Positions 1 to 6,385 of a stretch of DNA of 11,794 nucleotides are shown here, piece after piece. The stretch's first letter is position 1; each line of letters starts with the position of its first letter. The stretch is taken from the NCBI GenBank assembly GCA_938024025.1, contig CALJBY010000029.1:1-11794 (forward strand), written 5' to 3'. Under the pieces are notes generated by a model. It worked only from the letters and a program-made list of their open reading frames with translations. It did not search any database and was not told the DNA's origin. Position numbers and translations under genes: made by a program. Origin of the DNA: an uncultured bacterium (lineage in GTDB: Bacteria; Desulfobacterota; WTBG01).

Positions 1-862
1 CCCTAAGTCCAGGCGACAAAAGGGCGGCAAGATATGCCCGCAGAGGACCTACTTCAAACTGGGTATGATTTCTGTATCTGGTGTATCTTCCTGAAATTTC
101 CAGGTCTTCCTTAAAGCGCAGTTTGCCGTAAAAATCTGTACCATGATCCCGTTTCCTGTCATTGAGTCCTGGGAGGTTATGCTGGAACCCCTTGGTCGTC
201 GCATAGTTCGCCGATAACAGGACATCTACGTCACGTTTATTGTAGCCGGTGAGCAGTTTATAGCGCTGGGTATCAAAGGTGCCGGCCTCAACACCGACAA
301 TAGTCCCCTGAACATCTTTTCCCTTTTTGGTCACCAGATTTACAACACCCGAAAAGGCGTCAGCTCCCCAGAGGGCAGATCCGGGCCCCCTCACGATCTC
401 AATCTTCTCTATGTAGTTGAGGGATAAGTCCCATTCCCGGGGATAGTCTCTGGTGGAGGTTTCATTGGAGAAGGGAACACCGTCCATCATCACCAGAAAA
501 GAATCCGGCATGCCCCGGAGGTAAATCCTGTTTTTGATCTCACTTCGATCTGAAAAAAACCCGGGCACACTGTCAAGCGCATCTTTCAGGGTGATGTACC
601 GCTTAAGCTCTTCCCCCCCAATAATGGTGACCGCGGCAGGTGCTCGCCGTATAGGCTCTTCACGCCGTGAAGCAATGGAAACAGTGTAGAGGTCTTCTCC
701 TACAAACATGACCTTGGTGTCCTGAAAAATATCTTCAATGCTTTCTGCCCCCTGCTCGTGCACTTTCTCCTCCTCTTTTTCCTGTGCTGAGAGCACTGCC
801 GGGGTAAAGAGAACGCACAGAAGAAAATAGACAACCAGGGTATACCTACAGCTATTCTTCAT
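1..862 (-). CDS. TonB-dependent outer-membrane receptor, N-terminal part (cut by window edge)
   Basis: The visible part is 287 codons from an ATG at 862; the rest of the gene lies left of the window. Residues 1-26 form a signal peptide with a hydrophobic core and an LSA|QE cleavage site. A short charged linker follows, then a stretch around residues 60-66 (TVSIASR) that could act as the TonB box. Residues 70 to about 180 form the plug domain: APAAVTIIGGEELKRY, DALDSVPGFF, IYLRGMPDSFLVMMDGVP, IEIVRGPGSALWGADAFSGVVNLVTKKG. These are standard plug motifs. From about residue 185, strand-like repeats (VGVEAGTFDT, ISGRYTRYRN) begin the beta-barrel. It should import a scarce ligand across the outer membrane using TonB energy. 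The ligand (metal chelate, cobalamin or organic) cannot be told from this part. The start overlaps the stop of the regulator gene by 11 nt, so it is very likely cotranscribed and translationally coupled. Confidence 0.93.
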   Translation of the reverse strand, partial: MKNSCRYTLVVYFLLCVLFTPAVLSAQEKEEEKVHEQGAESIEDIFQDTKVMFVGEDLYTVSIASRREEPIRRAPAAVTIIGGEELKRYITLKDALDSVPGFFSDRSEIKNRIYLRGMPDSFLVMMDGVPFSNETSTRDYPREWDLSLNYIEKIEIVRGPGSALWGADAFSGVVNLVTKKGKDVQGTIVGVEAGTFDTQRYKLLTGYNKRDVDVLLSANYATTKGFQHNLPGLNDRKRDHGTDFYGKLRFKEDLEISGRYTRYRNHTQFEVGPLRAYLAALLSPGLR

Positions 863-2228
863 CGGGACCCTCTTTCTTGATGTTTTTTAATAAGACGCGG
901 AATTTTCCTCTGGTGAGACCCAGGAGTTGGGCAGCCTTGCTCTGATTGTTATCAGCAGCTTCTAAGGCCTGTTGGACAACACTTCTTTCAAGTTCTTCCA
1001 AATCAATGCCTTCCGCGGGTAGAATATAATCCACATCCACTTCACGTGTCTCTTTTTCACCAAAGGACGGTAAGGTAAGGTGTGAAACATCAATATTCCC
1101 ATCGGGAGAGTGAATGACAGCTCTCTCGATACTATTTTCCAGTTCTCTTACGTTGCCCGGCCATGCCTGTTTGCGCAGGAATACTTTGGCCGGCTCGGTA
1201 AGGCCTGGATGGGGCTTTCCCATAGCCTGGGAAAATTCACCGAGGAAATGTTCTGCCAAGGGGATGATGTCCTCACGCCTTCTTTTTAAGGGTGGTATAT
1301 AGAGGGGAAAGACTTTAATGCGAAAGAGCAGGTCTTTGCGAAACGCATTTTCTTCAGACAGCGTGTCGAGATCTTTATTGGTTGCACCGATCACACGCAC
1401 ATCGGCCTTGAGGGATTCGTTTCCTCCCAGTCGTTCGAACTCTTTCTGTTCCAGTATTCTTAAGACCTTAGCCTGGGCCTCCAGGCTGAGGTCACCAATT
1501 TCATCCAGGAGGAGAGTTCCGCCATGGGCCTGCTCAAACTTTCCCTCCTTTCTCTTGTGGGCTCCCGTGAAAGCACCCTTTTCATAGCCAAACAACTCAC
1601 TTTCGATAAGTTCAGAAGGTATGGCTGCGCAATTGATAGCTACAAACCGATGTTCACTCCGTACACTGTTATAGTGGATAGCCCGGGCTAAGAGCTCCTT
1701 TCCTGTACCGCTCTCTCCCTGAATAAGTACCGTGCTATCAGGGGCCTTGGCAACCAGAGAGGCTTGATGTAAGATCTCGAGCATTTCTTTGGAATGCGCT
1801 AGAATACCGGAGAAGTCAAAACGTCGCATCAGCTCCTCTTTTAACACCTTAATCTCTCCGGTGAGCTTTGAGAACTGTATACACCGTTTAACCGTGAGAA
1901 TGATCTTCTCCCCCTCAAAAGGCTTAGTGATATAGTCAATAGCTCCTTTTTGCATCGCTTCAACCGCATTCTCTATGGTACCGTAAGCAGTGATCACCAC
2001 GACGGGCATATCGGCATCAAGCTTCTTAGCTTCTTCAAGTAAGGAGAGACCATCCAGTTCAGGCATCTTCAAGTCGGTAATAACCATGTCGAACTGTTTT
2101 TCCTGCAGCATAGCCAGGGCGACCTTACCGTTTTCAGCCTGTTCCGCTATAAACCCCTCTTTTTCGAGTATCAATTGAAGGATATGCCTCATTCTTTTTT
2201 CATCATCTACAACTAAAATCCTATCCAT
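852..2228 (-). CDS. NtrC-family sigma-54-dependent response regulator
   Basis: This is a 458-residue three-domain transcription activator. Residues 1-120 are a receiver domain with acidic D8/D9, phospho-acceptor D52 (VITDLKMPELDG), T80 and K102 (TKPF). Residues 140-375 are the AAA+ domain: Walker A GESGTGKE at 171-178, the sigma-54-contacting GAFTGA loop intact at 218-223, Walker B LLLDEIGD near 239-246, and the WPGNVREL sensor region near 356-363. Residues 420-450 form a Fis-type helix-turn-helix (NNQSKAAQLLGLTRGKFRVLL). With GAFTGA present it should open sigma-54 promoters when phosphorylated. I chose the ATG at 2228 because GAGG sits 6 nt upstream; the TTG at 2240 would lie in that ribosome-binding site. 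It follows the kinase gene by 48 nt, so the two form a cognate pair. The only convincing sigma-54 promoter seen in the window drives the divergent synthase operon (5018-5033), its most likely target. Confidence 0.96.
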   Translation of the reverse strand: MDRILVVDDEKRMRHILQLILEKEGFIAEQAENGKVALAMLQEKQFDMVITDLKMPELDGLSLLEEAKKLDADMPVVVITAYGTIENAVEAMQKGAIDYITKPFEGEKIILTVKRCIQFSKLTGEIKVLKEELMRRFDFSGILAHSKEMLEILHQASLVAKAPDSTVLIQGESGTGKELLARAIHYNSVRSEHRFVAINCAAIPSELIESELFGYEKGAFTGAHKRKEGKFEQAHGGTLLLDEIGDLSLEAQAKVLRILEQKEFERLGGNESLKADVRVIGATNKDLDTLSEENAFRKDLLFRIKVFPLYIPPLKRRREDIIPLAEHFLGEFSQAMGKPHPGLTEPAKVFLRKQAWPGNVRELENSIERAVIHSPDGNIDVSHLTLPSFGEKETREVDVDYILPAEGIDLEELERSVVQQALEAADNNQSKAAQLLGLTRGKFRVLLKNIKKEGPDEE

Positions 2229-2276
2229 GGTATACCTCAACCGTACTGTTTACCTCGTGCATGAGGACTTTTTAGA

Positions 2277-3701
2277 TTACCCGTTTATGGGAAGCCCCAC
2301 TGAAAAGATAGTGCCTCCACCTTCTCGAGCAGTAATGGTTATCTCCCCCTTGTGGTTATCAATAATCTTCCGAACCACCGCGAGCCCCAATCCGGTACCG
2401 CTTTGTTTTTTCGTAAAGAAGGGCTCAAAAACTTTTTCCTTTTCTTCATCACCAATACCAATCCCCGTATCCATAATAGTAATGAGAATGCCGTTTGGTC
2501 TGCTTTCGGTCTTGACGGTTATCTCTCCCTCCTGAGGAATGGCCTGGATGGCATTATTGAAGATATTAACGATCGCCTGATAGATTTGGTGTTCATCAAC
2601 GTTGACTTCGGCAATATCTTCTGCCAGTTGGACAGTGAGGGTAATTTCTTTTTCCTTAAATTCAGGGAGTGGTATGAGATTGACGATCTTGTTCATTACA
2701 TGGTTAATATCGACAAAACTCTTGTGGGCCGGATTCGGGCGTGCAAACGACAGGAAATCCTCAACCAGTCGATTAAGCCGTTTAACTTCATCCTGAATGT
2801 ATCCCATCATGGTTCTGCTGACTTCAGCCTTCACCCCTTCCTTCGCGATAATATCAATAGCCCCTTTAATGATACCCAGGGGATTCTTGAGCTCATGGGC
2901 GATCATCATGGAAAAATTTCCTATCTCAGCCATCCGCTCCTGCTTAGAGAGCTCTCTATAGGTTGCCTCGAGTTCTTTCCTCTTCTCTATGAGGGACTCG
3001 GACATTTTATTGAACGAGTCGGTTAATTGCCCTACCTCATCCATGCTGCCAATGGGCAGTTTGGTTTCCCAATCTCCCCGGGCGATGCGCGTAGTAGCTG
3101 AGGCCAACCTTCTTACCGGTTTTACAATAGAGCGGGAATAGTAGAGCGCTATGATACAGCCTATAAGGGTTGCTACTAAAGCTGCCAGAAACATGCTCCG
3201 CCGCATGGCGTCGATAGTATCAAAAATACCTTTTTTAGAAAAGACAGCCTCTATATAACCGATCATCTCTTCCCTGTCTCTTCCGGGTTGACCACTATTT
3301 CTTTCCCTTAAGGAGAGGGTAAAACGATCAGATATGTTTTGATCACTCCCCTTTGCAACATACATTGACATGGTTTCTTTATACTCGTTCCTTAATTGAC
3401 CCGGTTTGGCGATATCCACCAGCACCTGCTCATTATCCCCAATGATTGTAACACTCCGGACATCCTTTTCCTGAAGAAGGTTTTCCGCAAGGGAATTAAG
3501 TGCTTCCCTGTTTTCAATTAAGATTTCTACCTCAGCATTGAGCGCCAGGTTTTTTAACAGGGAATTCCCCCGGATGATAAACTCATCCATAAGCGCAGAC
3601 TTGGATTGATAGGAGAAGAAAATCCCATAGATCAAGGAACACACAACAAAGAGTGAAGTGGTGAGAATCAAAATTTTGGTGTTAAGACTTTCTTTTCTCA
3701 C
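2277..3701 (-). CDS. Membrane sensor histidine kinase (HAMP-HisKA-HATPase)
   Basis: This is a 474-residue inner-membrane kinase. A transmembrane helix at residues about 9-30 and a second at about 168-188 enclose a periplasmic sensor region of roughly 135 residues with no family I can name. HAMP follows at about 189-243 (IVKPVRRLASATTRIARGDW, DEVGQLTDSFNKM). The HisKA phospho-acceptor is H269 (MMIAHELKNPLG). The ATP-binding domain has an N box at 379-383 (NIFNN), G1 DTGIGIG at 411-417, an F box FEPFF at 425-429 and G2 GTGLGL at 435-440, all intact. The start is GTG at 3701, sharing GTGA with the stop of the preceding substrate-binding-protein gene, with GAGG 7 nt upstream inside that gene. The 4-nt overlap implies tightly coupled translation and suggests the secreted binding protein delivers the signal to this sensor. 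The order kinase then NtrC-type regulator is that of a two-component pair. Confidence 0.95.
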   Translation of the reverse strand: MRKESLNTKILILTTSLFVVCSLIYGIFFSYQSKSALMDEFIIRGNSLLKNLALNAEVEILIENREALNSLAENLLQEKDVRSVTIIGDNEQVLVDIAKPGQLRNEYKETMSMYVAKGSDQNISDRFTLSLRERNSGQPGRDREEMIGYIEAVFSKKGIFDTIDAMRRSMFLAALVATLIGCIIALYYSRSIVKPVRRLASATTRIARGDWETKLPIGSMDEVGQLTDSFNKMSESLIEKRKELEATYRELSKQERMAEIGNFSMMIAHELKNPLGIIKGAIDIIAKEGVKAEVSRTMMGYIQDEVKRLNRLVEDFLSFARPNPAHKSFVDINHVMNKIVNLIPLPEFKEKEITLTVQLAEDIAEVNVDEHQIYQAIVNIFNNAIQAIPQEGEITVKTESRPNGILITIMDTGIGIGDEEKEKVFEPFFTKKQSGTGLGLAVVRKIIDNHKGEITITAREGGGTIFSVGLPING

Positions 3702-4615
3702 TTGATAACCTCGCTGGCTTGCACCATGAGTTCCTCTGCAACAGTTACTGAAAGTTTTTGAGCAACTTTCAGGTTAATTATGGTCCTCACCTGCCGGGGT
3801 TCCTGAACATTAGTAATGGGCGGGTTCCCGGGTTGTAAGAGCTGCTGCGCCAGCTCACCGGTCTGCCTGCCAATAGCCCCGTAGTCTAGAGAGAAAGAGA
3901 GGATTGCCCCATTCTCGGCAAACCACTCATTAAATCCAACCACCGGAATATTTTTTATGAGCACACTTTTCAAAAGATATTTAAGAATCTTTTCCGAACC
4001 AATAGTCCTGTCAGGAATGATCCACAGGATATCTATAGCGGACTGAAGGGATTTGAGGAGCTCAGGAATCTCTTTTGGTGATACAACGGGTATACCCATC
4101 ACGGACAGACCGAGACCACGGGCGCGCGGTAAGATGGCATCAATTGTCTTTTGATTCTGTTCTTGCGTGTAAAATACACCTACCCTCTTTCTAGCCGGGA
4201 AGCCTGATTGTATCTGCTCAAGTTGGAAACCAAGGGGTATGTTTAAGCTGACACCGGGATATAACCCTTCGTTACCCAGAAATTTTTCCGGGTCGAGCCC
4301 CATGGTAAAAACTTTTGGAATAGAACTTGAATCGGTATTCATCAGATAGGCTGCCTGGGGTCCCACAGCAACAATAAGGTCACCACCCTTTTTTACAGCG
4401 CGGGCCACAATCGCTTTCCCCGTATCGCTGTAGTCTTCTTCAACAGAATACTCTGTATAAGATCCGTCAGGAAAGCCTTGTTTAAAACCTTCTATAGCCT
4501 TTTGGTAGGGAATGATTTCACTGCTTTTGATGATAATGACTTCTGATGAGGAAAAGGCATTCCAGGGAGGGATGAGCAGAGATGTAATGATGAGCAATAA
4601 TAGTTTGTATCGCAT
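3698..4615 (-). CDS. Orphan periplasmic ABC-type substrate-binding protein (ABC_sub_bind/TrpX-like)
   Basis: The product is 305 residues with a signal peptide at about 1-22 (short basic start, leucine/isoleucine core, NAFSSS). The mature part has the two-lobed layout of the ABC_sub_bind family: an early EVIIIKSSEIIPYQKAIEGF segment, DLIVAVGPQAAYL near 80, PARKRVGVFYTQEQN starting lobe two near 143, IDILWIIPDRT near 195, IPVVGFNEWFAENGAILSFSLDYGAIGRQTGELA near 219-255, and a C-terminal VRTIINLKVAQKL. This family normally feeds an ABC importer, but no permease or ATPase gene is present here. It is the first gene of the signalling operon and overlaps the kinase by 4 nt. I infer a role as periplasmic ligand receptor for the kinase rather than in transport; the ligand is unknown. 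An AAGGAT lies only about 2 nt before the ATG, closer than usual, so the start is slightly uncertain. Confidence 0.85.
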   Translation of the reverse strand: MRYKLLLLIITSLLIPPWNAFSSSEVIIIKSSEIIPYQKAIEGFKQGFPDGSYTEYSVEEDYSDTGKAIVARAVKKGGDLIVAVGPQAAYLMNTDSSSIPKVFTMGLDPEKFLGNEGLYPGVSLNIPLGFQLEQIQSGFPARKRVGVFYTQEQNQKTIDAILPRARGLGLSVMGIPVVSPKEIPELLKSLQSAIDILWIIPDRTIGSEKILKYLLKSVLIKNIPVVGFNEWFAENGAILSFSLDYGAIGRQTGELAQQLLQPGNPPITNVQEPRQVRTIINLKVAQKLSVTVAEELMVQASEVIK

Positions 4616-4760
4616 ATCCTTATGCTACAAAGGGAAGTGAATAACTAAATAAATTCTTGCAAATGCTGTACTTGCCAACTGCATCATATTACATCACGGG
4701 AACTATACGGAACGATTACTCATTGCTAAACATTTAAAAATCAATAAATTAGGAGACACT

Positions 4761-4871
4761 ATGTCCGCCTGCCTGGTCCCTGCCCGGTCGGATACCAGGG
4801 CCGGGACCCTCAGCACAGTTAGTACCAAGTCCTCATTAATGGCTCTATGTAACCACCGGACTCGAGTATAG
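4761..4871 (+). CDS. Possible small ORF, 36 residues, unknown function
   Basis: An ATG at 4761 opens a 36-codon frame ending in TAG at 4869-4871. AGGAG lies at 4751-4755, 5 nt upstream, the best Shine-Dalgarno match in this intergenic region. The predicted peptide begins MSACLVPARSDTRAGT and ends CNHRTRV. It is Ser/Thr- and Arg-rich, has two cysteines, no membrane helix, and is not a family I recognise. The frame is more GC-rich than its surroundings, contains a strong hairpin (4775-4808), and its stop codon falls inside the left arm of the dyad at 4865-4896. It lies upstream of the sigma-54 start site, so it would need its own promoter, and none is clear. It could be a small protein, a leader peptide, or chance within a structured RNA or dispersed repeat. 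Confidence 0.3.
   Translation: MSACLVPARSDTRAGTLSTVSTKSSLMALCNHRTRV
4775..4808. repeat. GC-rich imperfect hairpin
   Basis: GGTCCCTGCCC (4775-4785) pairs with GGGCCGGGACC (4798-4808): 11 positions with one T-C mismatch. GGT/ACC inside the loop can add three further pairs with a one-base bulge. It lies in an otherwise AT-rich intergenic region and inside the small ORF. No T tract follows, so a rho-independent terminator is unlikely. It may be a structured RNA element or part of a dispersed repeat. Confidence 0.6.
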
Positions 4872-4896
4872 GTGGCTGAATCTAGCCACCTATACT
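4865..4896. promoter_or_regulatory. Perfect 13-bp dyad, candidate enhancer (UAS) for the sigma-54 activator
   Basis: AGTATAGGTGGCT (4865-4877) and AGCCACCTATACT (4884-4896) are exact inverted copies around a 6-nt spacer (GAATCT). GACT/AGTC extends the symmetry with a two-base offset. The centre is about 150 bp upstream of the sigma-54 -12 element, within the usual distance for an NtrC-type enhancer, and such activators bind as dimers to dyads. The alternative is a transcription terminator for the small ORF, since a hairpin with TCTATTTTATC after it could form. The run of U is broken, so I favour a protein-binding site. Confidence 0.5.
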
Positions 4897-5017
4897 AGTC
4901 TATTTTATCAAGGAATGCAAAGTATTTATCATACACACAAAGTTTTATTATTGGTAACTATTCGTAAAAAATAATTTTTTTCTCTTCATGAGATATTTTA
5001 GGTATAAATTTTTATTA

Positions 5018-5033
5018 TGGCACTTGCTTTGCA
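5018..5033 (+). promoter_or_regulatory. Sigma-54 (RpoN) promoter for the synthase operon
   Basis: TGGCAC (5018-5023), five bases, then TTGCA (5029-5033) fits the established -24/-12 sigma-54 consensus, with invariant GG at 5019-5020 and GC at 5031-5032 at the required spacing. Transcription would start near 5044, leaving a leader of about 50 nt before the ATG at 5096. The site is in an intergenic region, points toward the first ketosynthase gene, and sits opposite an operon encoding an NtrC-family activator. Confidence 0.85.
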
Positions 5034-5095
5034 AAATAGAGATTCGTGACTAGATGCACCAACTCCACTAAACCTTTATATTAGGATATTTTACT

Positions 5096-6385
5096 ATGAG
5101 TAGAAGAGTTGTTATAACAGGAATGGGAGCAGTAACACCCCTGGGGGTAACCTTGCAAAGTACCTGGCAAAACTTAATGAAAGCTCAATCTGCTATTGGG
5201 CACATTTCCCTCTTTGACGCATCTTCTTTCCCGGTAAAAATTGCAGCTGAGGTGAAAGATTTTGATGAATCCTCGCTTTATCTTCCTGAAGAAATGGAGC
5301 CGTTTGCCAGCAGATCAACCAAATTCTCACTTGCTGCAACCCAGGAGGCCATAGAAAATGCAGGACTTCTTTTAGAAACACTCGACCCTACCATGTTCGG
5401 CGTTTCTTTAGGCGGTAATGAGGAAACCAGCAAACTTTCTGATTTCAGCAATGCCTTTAGAGAGGACAATCTTTTACAGTCACTGCACAATCGAGATTTA
5501 TCATATTTTAATGATTCTTACCATTTAGCTCGAATCTGGGCACTGAGGAGATGTGCCAGTACCACAGCAAACATCCTTTCCATTCTCTATAATATACAGG
5601 GACCGGTAAGCACTTCTTCTACTGCTTGTGCCTCAAGCGCACAGGCCATAGGAAAAGCTATGAGGATGATCGAGTATGGTGATGCGGACATCATGATCAC
5701 GGGAGGTTCTGATTCAATCATAACTGAATTTTCTGTGGCCGGATTTGGTTTGTTAGGTGCCCTCTCCAAAAGCAATGACAACCCCGAAGGGGCAAGTAAA
5801 CCGTTCGATCTCAAAAGAGACGGTTTTGTGCTGGGTGAAGGTGCCGGCATTCTCATCATGGAGGAGCTGTCACATGCCCAGGCACGCGGAGCAAACATCC
5901 TTGCAGAGATAACCGGTTTCGGTACATCCTCCAACGCTTACAGAATTACTGACTCGCCTCCCGACGGAAGAGGTGCGGATCAATCCATGAGGTCAGCCTT
6001 GCAGGATGCAGGTCTTGATCCGGAGGACATTGACTATATCAATGCCCATGGCACATCAACACTGGTTAATGACCGCAGTGAAACCCAGGCCATTAAAAAA
6101 GTGTTCGGCGAAGCTGCTTACGGTACACCCATCAGTTCCAACAAGTCCATGCTGGGACATTTGATTGCCAGCGCAGGAACCATTGAGCTGATTGTAAGTG
6201 CGATGACCATTCAAAAAAGTCTCATTCCTCCCACGATCAACTATGAGATACCCGATCCTGACTGTGATCTTGATTACGTTCCTAATGAACCGAGAAAGCA
6301 TCAAGTAGACGCTGTTTTATCAAACTCCTTTGCCTTTGGTGGTCAGAATGCCAGTTTGGTAGTTGAACGATATTATGACGCCTAG
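5096..6385 (+). CDS. fabF: Beta-ketoacyl-ACP synthase II-type, catalytically complete (KS-alpha-like)
   Basis: This is a 429-residue FabF-type condensing enzyme, slightly longer than typical FabF (about 410). It would join an acyl thioester to malonyl-ACP with loss of CO2 in the cytoplasm. The N-terminal SRRVVITGMGAVTPLG motif is present. The active-site nucleophile is C178 (SSTACASSAQAIG), with H318 (NAHGTST), K350 and H355 (SSNKSMLGHL), and NSFAFGG at 410-416 supplies the gatekeeper Phe region, so the Cys-His-His set is intact. The region around residues 105-160 (GGNEETSKLSDFSNAF and beyond) differs from housekeeping FabF and may shape substrate choice. AGGA lies 9 nt before the ATG. It is the first gene after the sigma-54 promoter. 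Its end overlaps the next ketosynthase gene by 11 nt, which favours equimolar production of a heterodimer. Of the three ketosynthases here it is the only one expected to condense. Confidence 0.95.
   Translation: MSRRVVITGMGAVTPLGVTLQSTWQNLMKAQSAIGHISLFDASSFPVKIAAEVKDFDESSLYLPEEMEPFASRSTKFSLAATQEAIENAGLLLETLDPTMFGVSLGGNEETSKLSDFSNAFREDNLLQSLHNRDLSYFNDSYHLARIWALRRCASTTANILSILYNIQGPVSTSSTACASSAQAIGKAMRMIEYGDADIMITGGSDSIITEFSVAGFGLLGALSKSNDNPEGASKPFDLKRDGFVLGEGAGILIMEELSHAQARGANILAEITGFGTSSNAYRITDSPPDGRGADQSMRSALQDAGLDPEDIDYINAHGTSTLVNDRSETQAIKKVFGEAAYGTPISSNKSMLGHLIASAGTIELIVSAMTIQKSLIPPTINYEIPDPDCDLDYVPNEPRKHQVDAVLSNSFAFGGQNASLVVERYYDA

Larger units (their letters stand above)
4616..5095. other. 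Divergent intergenic regulatory region
   Basis: This 480-bp stretch separates the two operons, which are transcribed away from each other. From the left it holds an AT-rich stretch to about 4750 that must contain the minus-strand promoter, although I see no convincing -35/-10 pair. A more GC-rich block follows at about 4755-4900 with a small ORF, a GC-rich hairpin and a 13-bp dyad. A second AT-rich stretch runs from 4901 to 5017, including an A/T tract at about 4966-4981 that could bend DNA. The sigma-54 promoter is at 5018-5033, followed by a leader of about 50 nt before the first synthase start codon. Confidence 0.85.

Noticed and set aside
2229..2240. TTG start giving four extra residues on the NtrC-like regulator
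   Set aside because: It falls inside the GAGG ribosome-binding site for the ATG at 2228, and receiver domains typically begin right at that ATG.
2253..2266. Short near-palindrome CCTCGTGCATGAGG between kinase and regulator genes
   Set aside because: Only four to five pairs could form, and no T run follows in the direction of transcription, so neither a terminator nor an operator can be supported.
4656..4678. Minus-strand TGGCA...TTGCA resembling a second sigma-54 promoter for the signalling operon
   Set aside because: The spacing between the two elements is four bases too long, and sigma-54 spacing is nearly invariant.
4906..4919. IHF-like site between the dyad and the sigma-54 promoter
   Set aside because: TATCAA matches the left half of the consensus but the TTR half is missing.
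6363..6374. TTG start for the second ketosynthase
   Set aside because: The ATG at 6375 is closer to the conserved RRVVITG start and still gives a coupling overlap with the upstream gene.
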